A DNA stretch of 64,000 nucleotides from Piper betle (Eukaryota > Streptophyta > Magnoliopsida > Piperales > Piperaceae), in the NCBI GenBank assembly GCA_033002965.1, contig JAURVB010003358.1, forward strand, positions 62,001-126,000, written 5' to 3'. The notes under the pieces were generated by a model, which made no database searches, was not told the origin of the DNA, and saw nothing but the letters and a program-made list of their open reading frames with translations. The position numbers were made by a program, and so were the translations under genes. This document shows positions 1 to 12,583 of this stretch, piece after piece; the stretch's first letter is position 1; every line of letters begins with the position of its first letter.

Positions 1-283
1 TCGCATAGCTCTCCAAGTACTCAAGAATCTCACTATAAGTGGGGAAGATGGACTCGTCGTCGGACTCCGGCCACGGGTAGTCGGAGAACTCGTAGTCCCG
101 ACGAGGAGTTTGAAGCCTAGTGGAGCGGTAGGAGCAGTGCCTCCACACCCCACCAATGGAGTCCGAGGCCTCGAACACCACAGGCCTAAGTCCGGCGAGC
201 TGCTTGGCAGCGGCGATGCCACTTATTCCGGCGCCGATGATGGCCAACTTGTTGTCCCAAACATACCCTTTGTCGACGGCCAT
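1..283 (-). CDS. FMO1-type flavin-containing monooxygenase, exon 1 (partial, runs off left edge)
   Basis: Minus-strand start codon at 283-281. The reading frame runs left without a stop to base 1 and aligns along its length with residues 1 to about 90 of the intact FMO1-type gene at 7,701-10,342. It keeps the FAD-binding glycine motif GAGISG and the FEASDSIGGVW stretch that follows. The start was chosen because both tandem copies share the M-A-x-D-K-G-Y beginning and have a TATA-like stretch upstream (here 397-403). Small differences from the other copy include an S-D-D-E insertion near YPWP. The family oxidises nitrogen or sulphur centres using FAD and NADPH; the FMO1 clade makes N-hydroxypipecolic acid. 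Only the first part is visible, so integrity of the whole gene cannot be judged. Confidence 0.85.
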   Translation of the reverse strand, partial: MAVDKGYVWDNKLAIIGAGISGIAAAKQLAGLRPVVFEASDSIGGVWRHCSYRSTRLQTPRRDYEFSDYPWPESDDESIFPTYSEILEYLESYA

Positions 284-1030
284 TGGAGGAAGCTTTGGGG
301 GGAGAAGATGGTTGACAAGGGCTACGTGAACAACTTTGGCTCAAAAGCTAGAAGGCTTTGTGTGTGCTGTGCATGGAAAGACGAGATTGGTATGACTTAT
401 ATAAGAAAATTTTCACGTCAAATTCACGTCGCGAATAGTATTGTTTGTCAAAATTTGATATGGGTTTATGAACAAATCTTGGAAAATTGTTAGGTGAGGT
501 CAAATATTTGCATTAGAAAGAGCGAGTGTGTTTTATAACATGGAATGGAAAGTTAAAACCAGAGACTTATGTTACTACTTGGGCACTTGAGAATTTAGTG
601 GTAGTTTCATTAAAAATAAGAATTCGATGAAATGTAGATGTAATGGAAGTGGTTATACTATATACAAATAAAGTAAAACTATATAAATATGGGGGTGGTG
701 TTAGTTATGTAAGCTTTTTCGTTGAATGATTAAGGAAATTGCTGTGGCTTTTTGGGGGCGTTGACATGATCGGTTGTTAAGACCTTGAACATTGAAACAT
801 GACCCAGAATGAGCGTGTGGTAAGGTACTCTCTAACTAACCAGTATTTTTGAGAATGGTATGCTGGTGCAATTCAATAAGTCTCAACATGAGCTCTTGTT
901 TGAAACATAAATTATAAGAATCAATGTTAAGTGGTAGTTTTAGTTTGCCTTGAACAGGCAAACAATGTTGTTAAGGTCGACCGATGATCACCTGGCAAAT
1001 TGAATTTGAGAAAGTACGGTGAATTTGTAC
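284..1030 (-). promoter_or_regulatory. Upstream region of left FMO1 copy, duplicated at 10,343-11,775
   Basis: This stretch matches the region upstream of the right FMO copy in order and orientation. Examples are a block at about 410-495 against 10,436-10,527, and the block starting CCTTGAACATTG at 783 against 11,545, continuing to about 1,030 against 11,775. A TATATAA on the minus strand lies at 397-403. It contains no gene, apart from a short plus-strand FMO-like start described separately at 308. Matching of both flank and exon shows that the tandem duplication included the promoter. Confidence 0.7.
308..349 (+). other. Plus-strand FMO N-terminus-like fragment opposite the gene start
   Basis: Read on the plus strand from ATG at 308, the codons give M-V-D-K-G-Y-V-N-N, close to the minus-strand gene start M-A-V-D-K-G-Y-V-W-D-N at 283. 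From D to V, the codons differ only at third positions or not at all. The right FMO copy lacks this piece of about 30 bp. It may be a remnant of an inverted FMO paralogue or an inverted micro-duplication. It is too short for certainty. Confidence 0.4.
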
Positions 1031-4000
1031 GCGGATACGTTTACTTGATTATACAAATTAGAACCTAGAGCTGAGCTAGCTATTGATTAAACTAATAAGT
1101 CGAAACTCGGTTGATTACTTCATAAGTATATTGCCGATTCATTTCGTGAATAACTAACTCCTAATATATACATTATTTTCTTGAATGATGAATGGGTCAA
1201 AAAAGCCTCTCTATACAATCAAAACTGCTATGTGTGACGTTTCTCTACGTACACGGTCGTCAATGATTTAAGCTTTTGTTGCTTGCAAAGAGTTAAAAGT
1301 AGAGGAGATCAATTTTTTATGATGAATCACACACATACTTGTCCGGTTAGCAATTGCATCTACAACCATAAGTGTTTTTTTTAAATCAACAAGAAACTAG
1401 ATTTGCAAGTATAAACCCAACAATTAAATTTTTTATAGAAATATATTTATTGGGTACAAGTATTTCTTTGCATTTGATCCGTAGAGAGCCAAGAAATTAC
1501 AGAAAATTCTAGTCCATGAAGCTATAGAAAATGAAACATCCAGGAAAGATGTAAGTTTTAATTTGGGTACTCAATATTAATGATCTTTCGTGACATGAAA
1601 GTATGAGTTTGTCTATAGCTTGGACCTGGAAATCCATGCTCTGAAAAAAGCTCATCTTTCTCAAATGTCTGCAATAGTTTCCAAGTGGAAAGAAGAAGCT
1701 TGGACACCATGCAGGGATTGGATCGAGGAACCATCCGGGAAGCCCAAATTTAAGATATCCTATCTGTACTTTTCCACAACTTCAATTTTCAAGTCCAAGC
1801 AGCTAGCTTGTTCATTCTCTATGACACCCCTAAACATGAACTGATTATTGAACTAACTCTGGCTTTGTTAAATTTTTTTGTAGAAGAATAAGATCCTCTC
1901 TTAATTCCCATTTCAAAGAAGCTTCTCGTTCTTCTATCTTGTCAACTTAAGCTCATCAACTATTCATATCACTAACACAAAATGCATGTGATAGTTTAGA
2001 TATAAACGAAGTAGTATTGCATGCATGCTAAGAATCGCCATGGAAACTTACATTACAAAAACTTATTATAACAAAGTGTATATATATATCTATATATATA
2101 TATATATATATAATGTAGTTCTAAGCCTTTTTTGCATGCGTGCAAATGACTTTGGAAATATAAAATGGCAGCTTTATATACGTTTTGTATGTACCCTATC
2201 ATATCCAAATCCTAGCATATGTATTGAACCAGGCCAGGTGATCAAGATTCAAATAAATCAAAGAGGTGAAAAAACCCAAACCCAAATATATATAGGAAAA
2301 TTTCCACACATAAATAACCTAAATCCGAATATTCGAGATCGAAACCCATTCTTATTAGGGAAGTAAATAATTAAATGATTTTTATATGATGCCATGATAA
2401 TTTGTTATTATCATAAAATTTTTATTTTTATTTAAAAAAACAAACAGGGAAAATTTAGCTCGATAAATAATTTGTCCAAAAGAATTTTTCTTCTCCCCTC
2501 TGCCTCCAAACGTTCATACTTCTTCCTGCAAAGCTTCCCACGTTATACGTCGAGAGGATAATGCTCAAACCTGTTGAATGTTTACTTATCAAAATTGCCT
2601 TAAAAACCAAAAAAAGAAAACTTTGAAAATTATACTTATCAAGATCAACGCTATTGATTAGCAGATTATATACGCACGTTTGAACTCCCTGTTAATCTCC
2701 AAATTTTAATTAAATTATTGGGCTGGCTAGCTTCCTGGTCTAACTTTGAAATCATAATATTCTGCCTGGTCGATGCATTAGAATGTTTTTTATGACTCAT
2801 TTCCTCATCATCGAGAGTTCATAATCTTAATATTGCATTCTGGTCAGGGAGATAATTAGAAAATTCGATGAGTAGTTATAATATAACGTGTAGAATGTAA
2901 ATCAAACTGCGACCTTAGAATAGTAGCCAGCTAGCTAGTAACTTCCAGATCATCTTGAAGCACAATTCTATTGGTCATGTGTATATATGATCTTATTTTT
3001 ATGTTAATTAGCAGAAATGCATGTCTTTTTCACTTTGTATTGTAAGCTAATTGGGTGATTAACTATATATGATCAGCAGACAGTCTGGCCATGTTTAAAA
3101 TTGTGAGCAATTTTTACCAATTTTTATGTTATGAATTCGCATGAATAAAACTTGGCAAGATGTTATGTTATGTGCGACTCATATTACAAATTAATTTTAA
3201 TTTTATTGGTAAACTATTATTTAATGATAAGATAAATTATAATTATCTAAGATAAAAATAAAATGTTAAATGAATGAATAAATAACAAAGATTTTTACAT
3301 AATTCCTTAAGGTTCAACTCAAATCCTTAAGTATACGATGAGACTGATATTTATAAATTCATTATTTTCTTTAATTTTTAGAAAAAATAGCTTAGCCAAT
3401 ACCTCCCATTTTTCAAGTTCACTTAAGTTCAACTGGACCTCAAACCTTATCGGATTCAAGCCCACAGCAATGGATAGCACCATCCACTTACCTAGACTAT
3501 TTGAAGTCTCCAAGTCTATGAGCAACGCTTAGTAAAATTAGTGTGCGGCCCAAAAATATTGTTCATAGTAACTTAGCCCAACCTTAGTGAGCTTTTTTTA
3601 TCATGTTGTCTTGTTTTGCATGTTGATTCAACCTGATCTAATAATAGTAAATTTTGTCGCTCTTTGAATTGGTTCACCTTTGATAACTTTTACTTTAAAG
3701 CCATAGTTCTTCCCTTTCTTGTCCATAGATCTTTAAAATAATTTCATTATTGCATTCAAGTTTTGTCTCAATCTAAGGTTGGGAGGCCTTCAAACTATTT
3801 CATAAATGATAATTAACTGAACCAGATCGCTTTTGCTTAGTTTAAACCAAATAAATGCTGGACCTAGGTGGCATGCGCAAGCTCACTTTCTCTCTTCGTA
3901 CATCGGTCTGCGGGTAGTGCGCGGTGCACTGGTTCCAATCCGGGTCGTGGACATGGTCTACCTTTGCTATCAGTTCACTGGATGACTCTTCTCGATCACG

Positions 4001-5649
4001 GACAAAAAGGCTTGTGGACGCGGTAAATAATATACGGGCCCAACAGACCTGGCTACAAACTCTTGGTCAGGCTTTCAAGATCGTGGTCCGGCGGTGATGA
4101 AGACTTTAGCTCCATCCCTTCACTCAGCAAAGGCAAGCAATGACTCCAGTGGTGGATTCTGACACTCCGGATGAGGGGACTTGGACCCACTTCTTGGTGC
4201 AGCAACTAGGCTTTGGTGGGTGTGATGGCGATCGGTGGCAAAGCAAGTTGGGCTCGCGCAGCCCTGGCAGTGGCACTAAACAGGCTGTAGATTAACTTCC
4301 CCTATTTTTATTTTTCTACAAAAGATAAAAAAACCCCTTTCGGGTAGATCTACTGCAGTGAGGTGATAAGGGCGGACTTTGGCAACACTATAACTCATCT
4401 TCCCAATCGTAGGCAAGACAGCAACAACAAGCTTCGTCTTCACGGCAATAGGGTGGGGGGATCCATGACCCGGTGGCGAGGGCTTCAAACAACAACTTAT
4501 TATGGTAAGACGGCAAGGCGATAGACTTCGACGAAACAAGCAACACTACAATCTACAAAGCTTAACATCTAAAATTTATCTCCCCCTCCTTTCCGGCACT
4601 TAGCCTCAATTTTTTATAGAATTAGAGAGTCCTCTCTGTTTCACAATTATAAGAAAGTAATCACGAGTGGCTTCAACTTCCTGCACAAATCCCCTCTTGT
4701 AATGTTGTGATGCACATAACTTATCCACGTGACGAGATAAGTACAAATCAAAAAAATTGTCCACATGACTGGATAAGTACCAATCTATGCAAACATATTA
4801 TTAGATATATATTTTGATTGACTTTGAATTTAAAGATAAATCCTAATTAAATAAGAAGATAAATTATAATAATTTATTTATTATTATTTTTGTGTTTTGA
4901 TTGACCAAAAAATTCCTTGTTTACTCAAAAACTCGTTGGGTTAACTCTACTCCATGACTTTTGAGACAGACTATATCCTTAGAAATAGATTTTGAATAAA
5001 AAATTTTTATAACATCACTTTGATTTTAGTCAACTTAGGGAATTTTTAGAGCTAAATAGAAGTTTTAAAACTATAGTAAAAGTAACAAAAACATTATATT
5101 TATCAATTTCAACTATCAAAGGCAGCAATATATACTAATTTCATGTATTATTTTTTATAGAATTGATAAAATGACTCTAAATCAACTTATCAACTCCACT
5201 CCATAGCCTTTCGTAGAGTCTGAACCTGAGTTTCTAAACTATGCTTCTCATGAGAAAACGTTTGCACAAGGCTCAAAGTGACAATTACTATTCTCTTTAA
5301 AAAAATCCTATTCTTGTAATTGATCCCTTGCTCCCTCATGTTACAAACAAGTTGCTAGATCGATTTGTATAATATCAATAATACCGTCAACATATATCTC
5401 CATCACCACTAGTAGTGCATGTATTGTAGTGTCACAAAAATCCTAACATACAATTATAAAACAAAAAATGAACAATGTACATAGTTACATTCATAATCAG
5501 CTAATAAGAACTTTACAATAGATGCACAATTATATATAAAAAATTAAACAATTCTAACAAATTTCATTAAATTTGAAGATTATTAAATATGATACAACTA
5601 AATAAAAAACTGAGATGATAATAATTAATACCTAAACAATAGATGCATT

Positions 5650-5650
<1 letters not shown>
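1031..5650. other. Intergenic, no supported gene
   Basis: AT-rich DNA with only short, codon-poor reading frames. A 74-codon frame at 1,620-1,844 (+) begins like a real exon, with a stretch from MDLEIHALKKAHL to about PSGKPKF, but I recognise no family and see no partner exons. An (AT)n microsatellite lies at 2,079-2,112. Bases about 3,840-4,550 are clearly more GC-rich than the flanks and look like an inserted piece, but neither ends nor target duplications could be found. Confidence 0.5.
2079..2112. repeat. (AT)n microsatellite
   Basis: Alternating T and A interrupted by a single C. Confidence 0.9.
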
Positions 5651-5684
<34 letters not shown>

Positions 5685-5719
5685 CACTTCATCCATCATC
5701 ATCATCATCATCATCATCT
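5649..5719. repeat. Adjacent (TAA)n and (ATC)n microsatellites
   Basis: About twelve TAA units are followed after a few bases by about eight ATC units. Confidence 0.9.
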
Positions 5720-5768
5720 TGGCCGCCACTTGAAGGACACATCATAAATTTCCTCTACTATACAAGAA

Positions 5769-6222
5769 GGGTATTACTCTTGAAGCCTCTCCTAACCGAG
5801 TTGTAACCTTTCCATTAAGATGTGTCGTGTTGCTTTACAAAATAATACATTCCATCATTCTCTTATTACATAGTGTTTTACTAGTGTATGTTGCATCTGT
5901 GCAATCTTTTTATGTTCTTGTCAACTGTGTGTGGCTTTATTTTTATTTTTTATCGAATCTTTGTAATTCATTTGTAATCTTTATATAGCAAATATGGGTA
6001 CTACTCTTGAAGCCTCTCCTAACCGAGTTGTAACCTACCGTTAAGATATGTCGTGTTGCTTTACAAAGTAGTATATTCCATAACTGTTATTACAGAGTGT
6101 TTTATTTGTGTATTTTGCATCTGTGCAATCTTTTCATGTTCTTGTCGTCTGTGTGGCTTTATTTTTGTTTGTTATCAAGTCTTTGTAATTCGTTTGGAAT
6201 CTTTATATAGCAAATATAAAGC
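5769..6222. repeat. Two tandem copies of a 227-bp unit
   Basis: The first unit starts at 5,769 (GGGTATTACTCTTGAAGCC) and the second at 5,996 (GGGTACTACTCTTGAAGCC). Similarity continues through CTAACCGAGTTGTAACC, GTCGTGTTGCTTTACAAA, GCATCTGTGCAATCTTTT and ends with TTTATATAGCAAATAT. The copies differ by scattered substitutions and short indels. No coding sequence is evident. It could be a local tandem duplication or part of a longer array. Confidence 0.85.
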
Positions 6223-7700
6223 ATTCTAGAACTGCTCTAGAAGGCCGACTTCAAGGCTGACTTGTGATTCGAATGTCAAAAGATTTCTACCAACGGGGCA
6301 CTTTCTCTAAACCAAAATATCTCAGCTCAACATCAGCTACTAAAAAACATAACATTTTTTTCCCATAATTCACCTCAACCAAACCATACACATAATCAAA
6401 TTATCAAACCATCTCCCATTAAAAAAATCTAAAACAGCAAACTTGAGATCATTTACATCAGCTCCAAAACAATAAGAACTCAGCTCCCATCAAAATTGAA
6501 CACAAAACTCACCTCCATTGAATCATGCACAGCTTCAAATCATCTGGCAATCTCCAAGAAACAAAAACCCAAAAAAAACAAAGAAAAATCTAAAATAGCA
6601 AAGCCCAGATCTTCGAACCCCTCTCTCTCACCCAAAAAAAAAACATGCACCTCACCTCCAGCAGAAGAGAAAAAAAAAGCAACACAACTGTCATCAATTC
6701 CCTATCCAAAATTCATCTCAAATTATCTACCAATCTACAAAATTAAAGTAAAAAGTTCCGAGTAGGAAACAAGTTCAGATCTTCTACATCTCTCTTAGCT
6801 GACAAGCATGAGGCTAGTGGTTGGGAAACGGAAAGGAAGGGGAGCAGCCACAAAGGAGGTTGGGCAAAGGGTGGCCAGAACTTGAAAAGTGTACCTTACC
6901 TCTACTTCAATAATTTTTCTTGTAATGTAATCCTATCATTGGTAACACTCGTTTCTGATAGGCAGATCTATCATCTACGTTCTAACATTCTTAGGGGGCC
7001 TCATGGGTTTGTATTAGAATCCATGAATAAAGGTATTAGCTTAATCTTCGGTAAAAAACTTCAAGTCAACCTAGAAATTGACAAAGCATAGCCTATAGAA
7101 AATCCACCCATTTGAGCCACCTTATCAATGTCAATAAAATAGCCCATTTCAGAAGTTGCCCAATCCTGTTACAAACAAATTGCCTCCAAATAGGATGCTA
7201 ACCATCAGATGATCAATTCAACATCTTCCTAGTGAGGAAGAGAATCTAAATTTTTTATATGGCTAATTTGATGATGTAGCCGATAAAGAGGAAGAGGGAG
7301 GAAGGCTGTCAATTTGGAATGACAACAGACAGGAGGAAGATGGAAGACCGATCGAAATTTTTATTGTCTGCTCATTATACCCTTCATAATAGTTTCAATA
7401 TTTGCGCAAGTTCACAAAAATTTGGTTCAAGTAACATAATTTTTGGAGGTTCTGCTGTAAATATCACATTCTTATATCCGTCATCTCGTTCCCGATTGGC
7501 CAACTTAGATGCTTTAGTTCAAATTTTTTGAGCAGGCTTCCTATTGATGTTAGAATTCCTCAGAATATAAAGATAATGTTATTACCCTTCACTAGATAAA
7601 TAATTGTAGAGGAGATTTCCCTAAGAGAAGACGCCGCTTATTATATATAAGATAATGTATTGTTGCAATCAACTAAATCAGATTGGGGTTGAGATTGTCA
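6223..7700. other. Intergenic, no supported gene
   Basis: AT-rich sequence 3' of the intact FMO gene. The open frames at 6,496 and 6,882 are lysine/serine-rich or low complexity and have no recognisable domain. The last part is the expected 3' untranslated region of the minus-strand FMO. Confidence 0.5.
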
Positions 7701-9566
7701 CTACCCCTCTCTGTAATCTTGGTTGTTGTAAGGGCTAAATGCTTCGTCGAGCCAGCTCTCCTTCCTCCATGATGACCATCCCATATCTTCGCATATTTCG
7801 TCATCGTGATTGATGCTAAACGTAGCAATGCAGTGCCTCTTATAGAACCTCGATGTCTCACTCATCACCTTATCTTCTTCGTTCGTCTGCTCAAGCATCT
7901 TCTCCACACTCGGCAGCGCGAATTGGTTGTCGAGCAGTCGAGATAGCCATTTGCACACCAGGTCAGAAGCGTGCAAAAATGACACATTCCCCAAATACCC
8001 AATAAAGGCCATGTTGGGGATCTGTGGATGAATGGCCCCCCTAAGCACAAATTGCACCACCACTAATATTATCACATAATTATGCATACAAATATCATAC
8101 TCTTATTGAAACAGTTAATTTGTTGTCTTAAATGAGTACCTGTACAATGGCATGACGCCAGAAGCATTGTCAATCAAATCTCGGTATCGTTCTGGTAATA
8201 TAGATTTGAGCTTGAGTTCGCCGTCGTAGCCTGTGGAAAGAATAACTACGTCAGCTTCTAGCTTGGTTCCGTCGTCAAGTACCACTCCTCCCTCCCAGAA
8301 ACGCCAATTCAACGACTTCTTGAATCGAATGCGCCCTTGATCGGCCTCGGCAAAGAAGTTATCCGGCAAGATGCTGATTTGCCATGATGCATAATCCTCT
8401 TCAAAGGGATGGTCTGGAACCAACCCATATCTTTCAAGTGGGAGCTTCCACTTCAAATAGGATTCAATGAACTTCGACACTCCCTTTCTCTGAACAGAAC
8501 GAATGTAAACTACTTAAGCTGCATCACTCATGATGCTAATCCAATAGTTGAAGAAACAAAGATTGAAACACGTACTAGTGGAGAGGAGAAGAGGCAGTAA
8601 AGACTCTGTAGAAAGCTTGGGAAAGGCCTTCTCTGGAGAAACTGGGCGCTCCTTGTTGAATAGAACAAGAAAAAGGGCACTCCCCATATCCTGTAGGAAT
8701 TAGGAACAGTCCAATGCAAAGTCCTTACCACCATTGTGCAAGGCTGCCCCTCTGGCCCTGGGAAAATTTTAAGACCAATTACAAACAAAAGTCATGACTT
8801 GCTATATCCAATTTGCCATGTTGCTTACTAGAATAATTCTTTGGTGGTCTACTACTTGGAAATCAGAGACAAAATGTAATCAGAACTAAAATTATTTTCA
8901 ATATTTCGATATATTTATGTTATTTGTTAAAATTTAATAAAAAATTATTTTTATTTAAAAATAATGCAGTAATATTTTTAAATTAATTTTATATATATTC
9001 TTAATGTACATATTATTAATAAGTTATAAGTGTACTTCACGCATCGTGCGGATTTTGTCTACTATTAATAAAAAAGAAACTCAATATTAGCCTATGATTA
9101 AAAAGAGGAGGGTATGCCGATCAAAAGTAAATAAATAATTAGATAACTATAGCTAGTTTATCTGCTTCGATCAAAATCTACCTTCAAAAGAACAATTTAT
9201 CCTTCGTATAAGTTGCACGACTACACATCATAAGATTGGCATATACATACGTATCCGTACCTAGGTTCGCCTTGGCACATTCACAAGCCAAATCTATAGC
9301 TGATTTTTTGAAACCGACGATGACCACCTTCTTGCCTCTCATAAGCTCATCACAAGCTTCTGGGTCTAGCTTGCAGTAATCCAGAGTATGCATGACCTTC
9401 CCATGAAATATTTCTGGCCCCTCTTCAAGATGGAACAAAGGCAACCTTGGCATATCACCATATTTGCCCATGCACATCACCACGAACTCAAAACAATACC
9501 ACTGCGCGCAATTGTGTTGCAATAAAAGAAAAGAGTCGAAAGATAATGCAGGGAAGAAATATTAAG

Positions 9567-9607
<41 letters not shown>

Positions 9608-10342
9608 GGAAGGATATAAATAGAACTACAAACTTAGGAAGCATCGTCACACCTAAATCTTAATCAACATTATAAATATAATTGAACTATAAAAAGCTAT
9701 GAAACATAAAAAATGATCACTTTTGGTCAAAAAACCTCATTTACCCACAAGAGCTAAACTCAATGTTAAATACATGTATACCATAGTTCATAGTTTGCAA
9801 TACATGATTTTTTAACAGTATATAAATGAAAATTTGTATGTGCGAAGGCTAGTTAATTATTAATTAGGGATATATATATTAACCTCTATGGCATCTGAGC
9901 CATTCCTTTGAACGCCTATCTTCCACACAGGACGGCCAACCAATGGCCGTTCGCCCACACTCCATCTCTTGCCAGCACCTCCGTCGTCCTCCGGCAGCTC
10001 GGCCACGTACTGGACCTCCACCACCTTACAATTGAACTGGACGAACTTCAACACATCAAAATGTGTTGCATAGCTCTCCAAGTACTCAAGAACCTCACTA
10101 TACGTGGGGAAGACAGACCGATTGTCCGGCCACGGGTAGTCGGAGAACTCGTAGTCCCGACTAGAAGTTTGAAGCCTAGTGGAGCGGTAGGAGCAGTGCC
10201 TCCACACCCCACCGATGGAGTCCGAGGCCTCGAACACCACAGGCCTAAATCCGGCAAGATGCTTGGCAGCGGCAACGCCACTTATTCCAGCGCCGACGAT
10301 GGCCACCTTGTTGTCCCACGCATACCCTTTGTCGGCGGCCAT
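7701..10342 (-). CDS. FMO1: FMO1-type flavin-containing monooxygenase (pipecolate N-hydroxylase clade)
   Basis: Five exons on the minus strand: 10342-9884, 9501-9261, 8757-8576, 8489-8140 and 8040-7701. All introns are GT-AG, phases agree, and the product is 523 residues with no stop or frameshift. This is close to the usual 520-530 for plant FMO1. Residues 17-22 are the FAD motif GAGISG; 185-195 FHGKVMHTLDY is the FMO signature FxGxxxHxxxY; 213-223 IVGFKKSAID is the NADPH-binding region in the form typical of this clade; 379-384 is STGYDG. The C-terminus with SRFYKRHCIATFSI and AFSPYNNQDY strongly matches the FMO1 group, which makes N-hydroxypipecolic acid for systemic acquired resistance. 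That role is inferred from family membership. The start M-A-A-D-K-G-Y was preferred to an upstream in-frame ATG at 10,453 because a minus-strand TATATATA at 10,421-10,430 would place transcription start downstream of it. Exon 1 has a partial tandem paralogue at 1-283. Confidence 0.93.
9566..9607. repeat. Compound (AT)n(GA)n microsatellite in FMO intron 1
   Basis: Alternating AT to about 9,582, then GA repeats to about 9,607, within the intron between FMO exons 1 and 2. Confidence 0.9.
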
Positions 10343-11775
10343 TGGAGGGAGGCGCTCAGGAGGATCAAAAGCTAGAAGGCTATGTGGATTGGGTGCATGG
10401 AGAGACGAGATTGCTATAACTATATATATAAGAAAATTTTCACGTAAATTCACGTTGTGAATTAATAGTATTGTTTGTTCTTTCTAATTTGATATGGGTT
10501 CATGAACACATCTTGGAAAATTGTTAGGTGGAGATTAAGCTACTGTGTTGTATGCCATGGAATGGAAAAATGAACCGATTGAATTAATTAAATCACTACC
10601 CGGGCACTCTTAAAAATTAAATGATAGTTTCATCAAAAATTAAAAATTAACTAAAAATTAAAAATAATGAAATGTAGATGTAATGAAAGTGGTTAGACTA
10701 TATAGATATAGAAATAGAAATAACAACTATATGGGAATTTGTAAACATGTGAAGTTAGACAAAGAGGTACAAGGAATTCAAAGTGAAATGTGAGAAACAA
10801 AGCTCATTGGTGAGTGTTCCAATGGTTAAGGAAGAGTAATTTGAAGTTGGCTCTTAGTTTTTAGTTAGGAGGTTGACCATATCACATGTATTTATATTTT
10901 GTATAATATGTAATTGTATAAGTATGTTGAGTGTGCCACATAAAGTGCAACATTGACTGATTGAGTAGAGGTTTCCCTAACCCAATTGGAGTGATTGTGT
11001 GAGTCATCCTCAATTGGTGTATGTATTTTCCCTAATTGGGTTGTGTTCTCTAATTGGTGTGTGGATCTTCCCAATTGAGTTATGTGTGAACTTTAACTAC
11101 AAGGTGTATATTGTTCTTATTTGTTTAGAGTCTCGAAGTAAAACCCTAGGCCGGGGTACAATTTACTTAGGAAAGGGTCACTGAGGTTGGGCTTGTGCTT
11201 ATGTGAGAATGTGAGGATTGCTTGATTCGTTTATCATGTGAAGTATTTTTTTACCGTGACTTTCTCAAGTTCTCTACAGTCTCTATTCGGTAGAGGTTGC
11301 TCTCTTAATTGGGAATGGTTCATTTCATGTAGGGAGTAATTTAATTGTATTTGGGGAGTGATGTTGATTTATGTATTGTGTGGTGTTGAATTCTATTATG
11401 TGAGTCATATTGACTCATGTGTCAAGGATTGGTTGCACTTGTATTTTGGGAATTGGTTTTCTTTCATATTGAAAAGGTTTTAACATTGAACATGACCGGT
11501 TTAGCTTCATATTCCGAATTGACATGCATGATCGCTTGATAAAACCTTGAACATTGAAACATGACCCAGAATGAGCAGAGGTCAAGTAATCTCTAATTAA
11601 TCAATATTTTTTGGAATGGTTTGATGTTGAGCATCAACGTGAGCTCTTCGCTTTAAGGATTTATTGTAAGAATCAATGAAGTGTAAGTTGTTATAATTTC
11701 CATGCACGGGCAAACAATGTTGCTAAGGCCGACCGTTCACCTGGCAAATTGAATTTGAGTACGTTAATTTTGTAC
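10343..11775 (-). promoter_or_regulatory. Upstream region of intact FMO1, duplicated promoter with insertion
   Basis: Matches 284-1,030 in two blocks: about 10,343-10,735 and about 11,516-11,775. Between them lies about 780 bp absent from the left copy. That insert contains several AATTGGG/CCCAATT-like short repeats around 10,980-11,080 and a sequence resembling a degenerate LTR around 11,100-11,470, but I could not fix ends or target duplications. A TATA-like element (10,421-10,430, minus strand) lies about 80 bp upstream of the start codon. A TTGACC W-box-type core is present near 10,872, inside the insert. Confidence 0.6.
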
Positions 11776-12264
11776 ATAAAAATAGGTGAACCTTGTAGTT
11801 TACGAAGGAGTAGTTATTGTATATTTTACATTACGGTAGTGCACGTGTCGAACAAGTAATATAAGAATGTGTACGAAAATGTTAGATTAGAAAGCTTTAA
11901 ATTTAGTTGTTCCGCTTGTTATAATATTAGCTGAGTAGCTCTCAGCAACTCCAATATGAGGTTTTCTCTAATCAATTACGTTATCTAGGATTTCAACTTC
12001 ACTTACGTACTTTATAATATATTATTTCCGCTTCCACTTATTTATAAATTTATTAGGGTTGATAACCAAGGTTACTTATGTAATTGCAACAAATTGACTT
12101 TACAACTTACCACTTCAATTCAAATATTGTATGGCTGTATAAGATAAATTAGAGTGATATATTATTAAGAACTTCTTTACAAGGCTATTTTTAATATCAA
12201 GTTTATGTCTACCTCAATGTTATTAACTATTTTATTCAAGGCATCTGAAAGTTCCATATGTCCA

Positions 12265-12380
12265 GGCAAAATAAATCTTTTTATTTAACATAAATTAGCT
12301 AGGTTTTTGCGGCAGTAATCATGGCAAAATAAATCTTTTTATTTAACATAAATTAGCTAGGTTTTTGCGGCAGTAATCAT
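12265..12380. repeat. Perfect tandem duplication, 58-bp unit
   Basis: Two head-to-tail copies starting GGCAAAATAAATC at 12,265 and 12,323. They appear identical across the unit, so the duplication is recent or an assembly artefact. Confidence 0.9.
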
Positions 12381-12509
12381 TGAATAAACTAATCAACCCC
12401 TTAGGATCATAAATAAACAGAAAATAATAATTATATATCATATTACAATTAAGATCCATTGTACGCCCTATATACATAAAATCGCCCCATGAAACTAATT
12501 AAAATTATC

Positions 12510-12583
12510 ATGAATTTCATTGTATAATTAATGAGACTACGAGTGTATGAATTTCATTGCATAATTAATGAGACTACAAGTGT
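12510..12583. repeat. Tandem duplication, 37-bp unit
   Basis: Copies start ATGAATTTCATTG at 12,510 and 12,547 and differ at two positions. Confidence 0.9.

Noticed and set aside
1620..1844. Exon-like 74-codon frame
   Set aside because: No family recognised, no splice partners found; kept only as a note in the intergenic entry.
3900..3960. GGTTCCAATCCGGG resembling a tRNA B box
   Set aside because: No matching A box or acceptor stem could be placed upstream.
5649..5719. CRISPR-like regular repeats
   Set aside because: Trinucleotide microsatellites in a plant nuclear context; no spacer structure.
10735..11515. Solo LTR inserted in the FMO promoter
   Set aside because: Size and context suit it, but no TG...CA ends with matching target duplication could be established.
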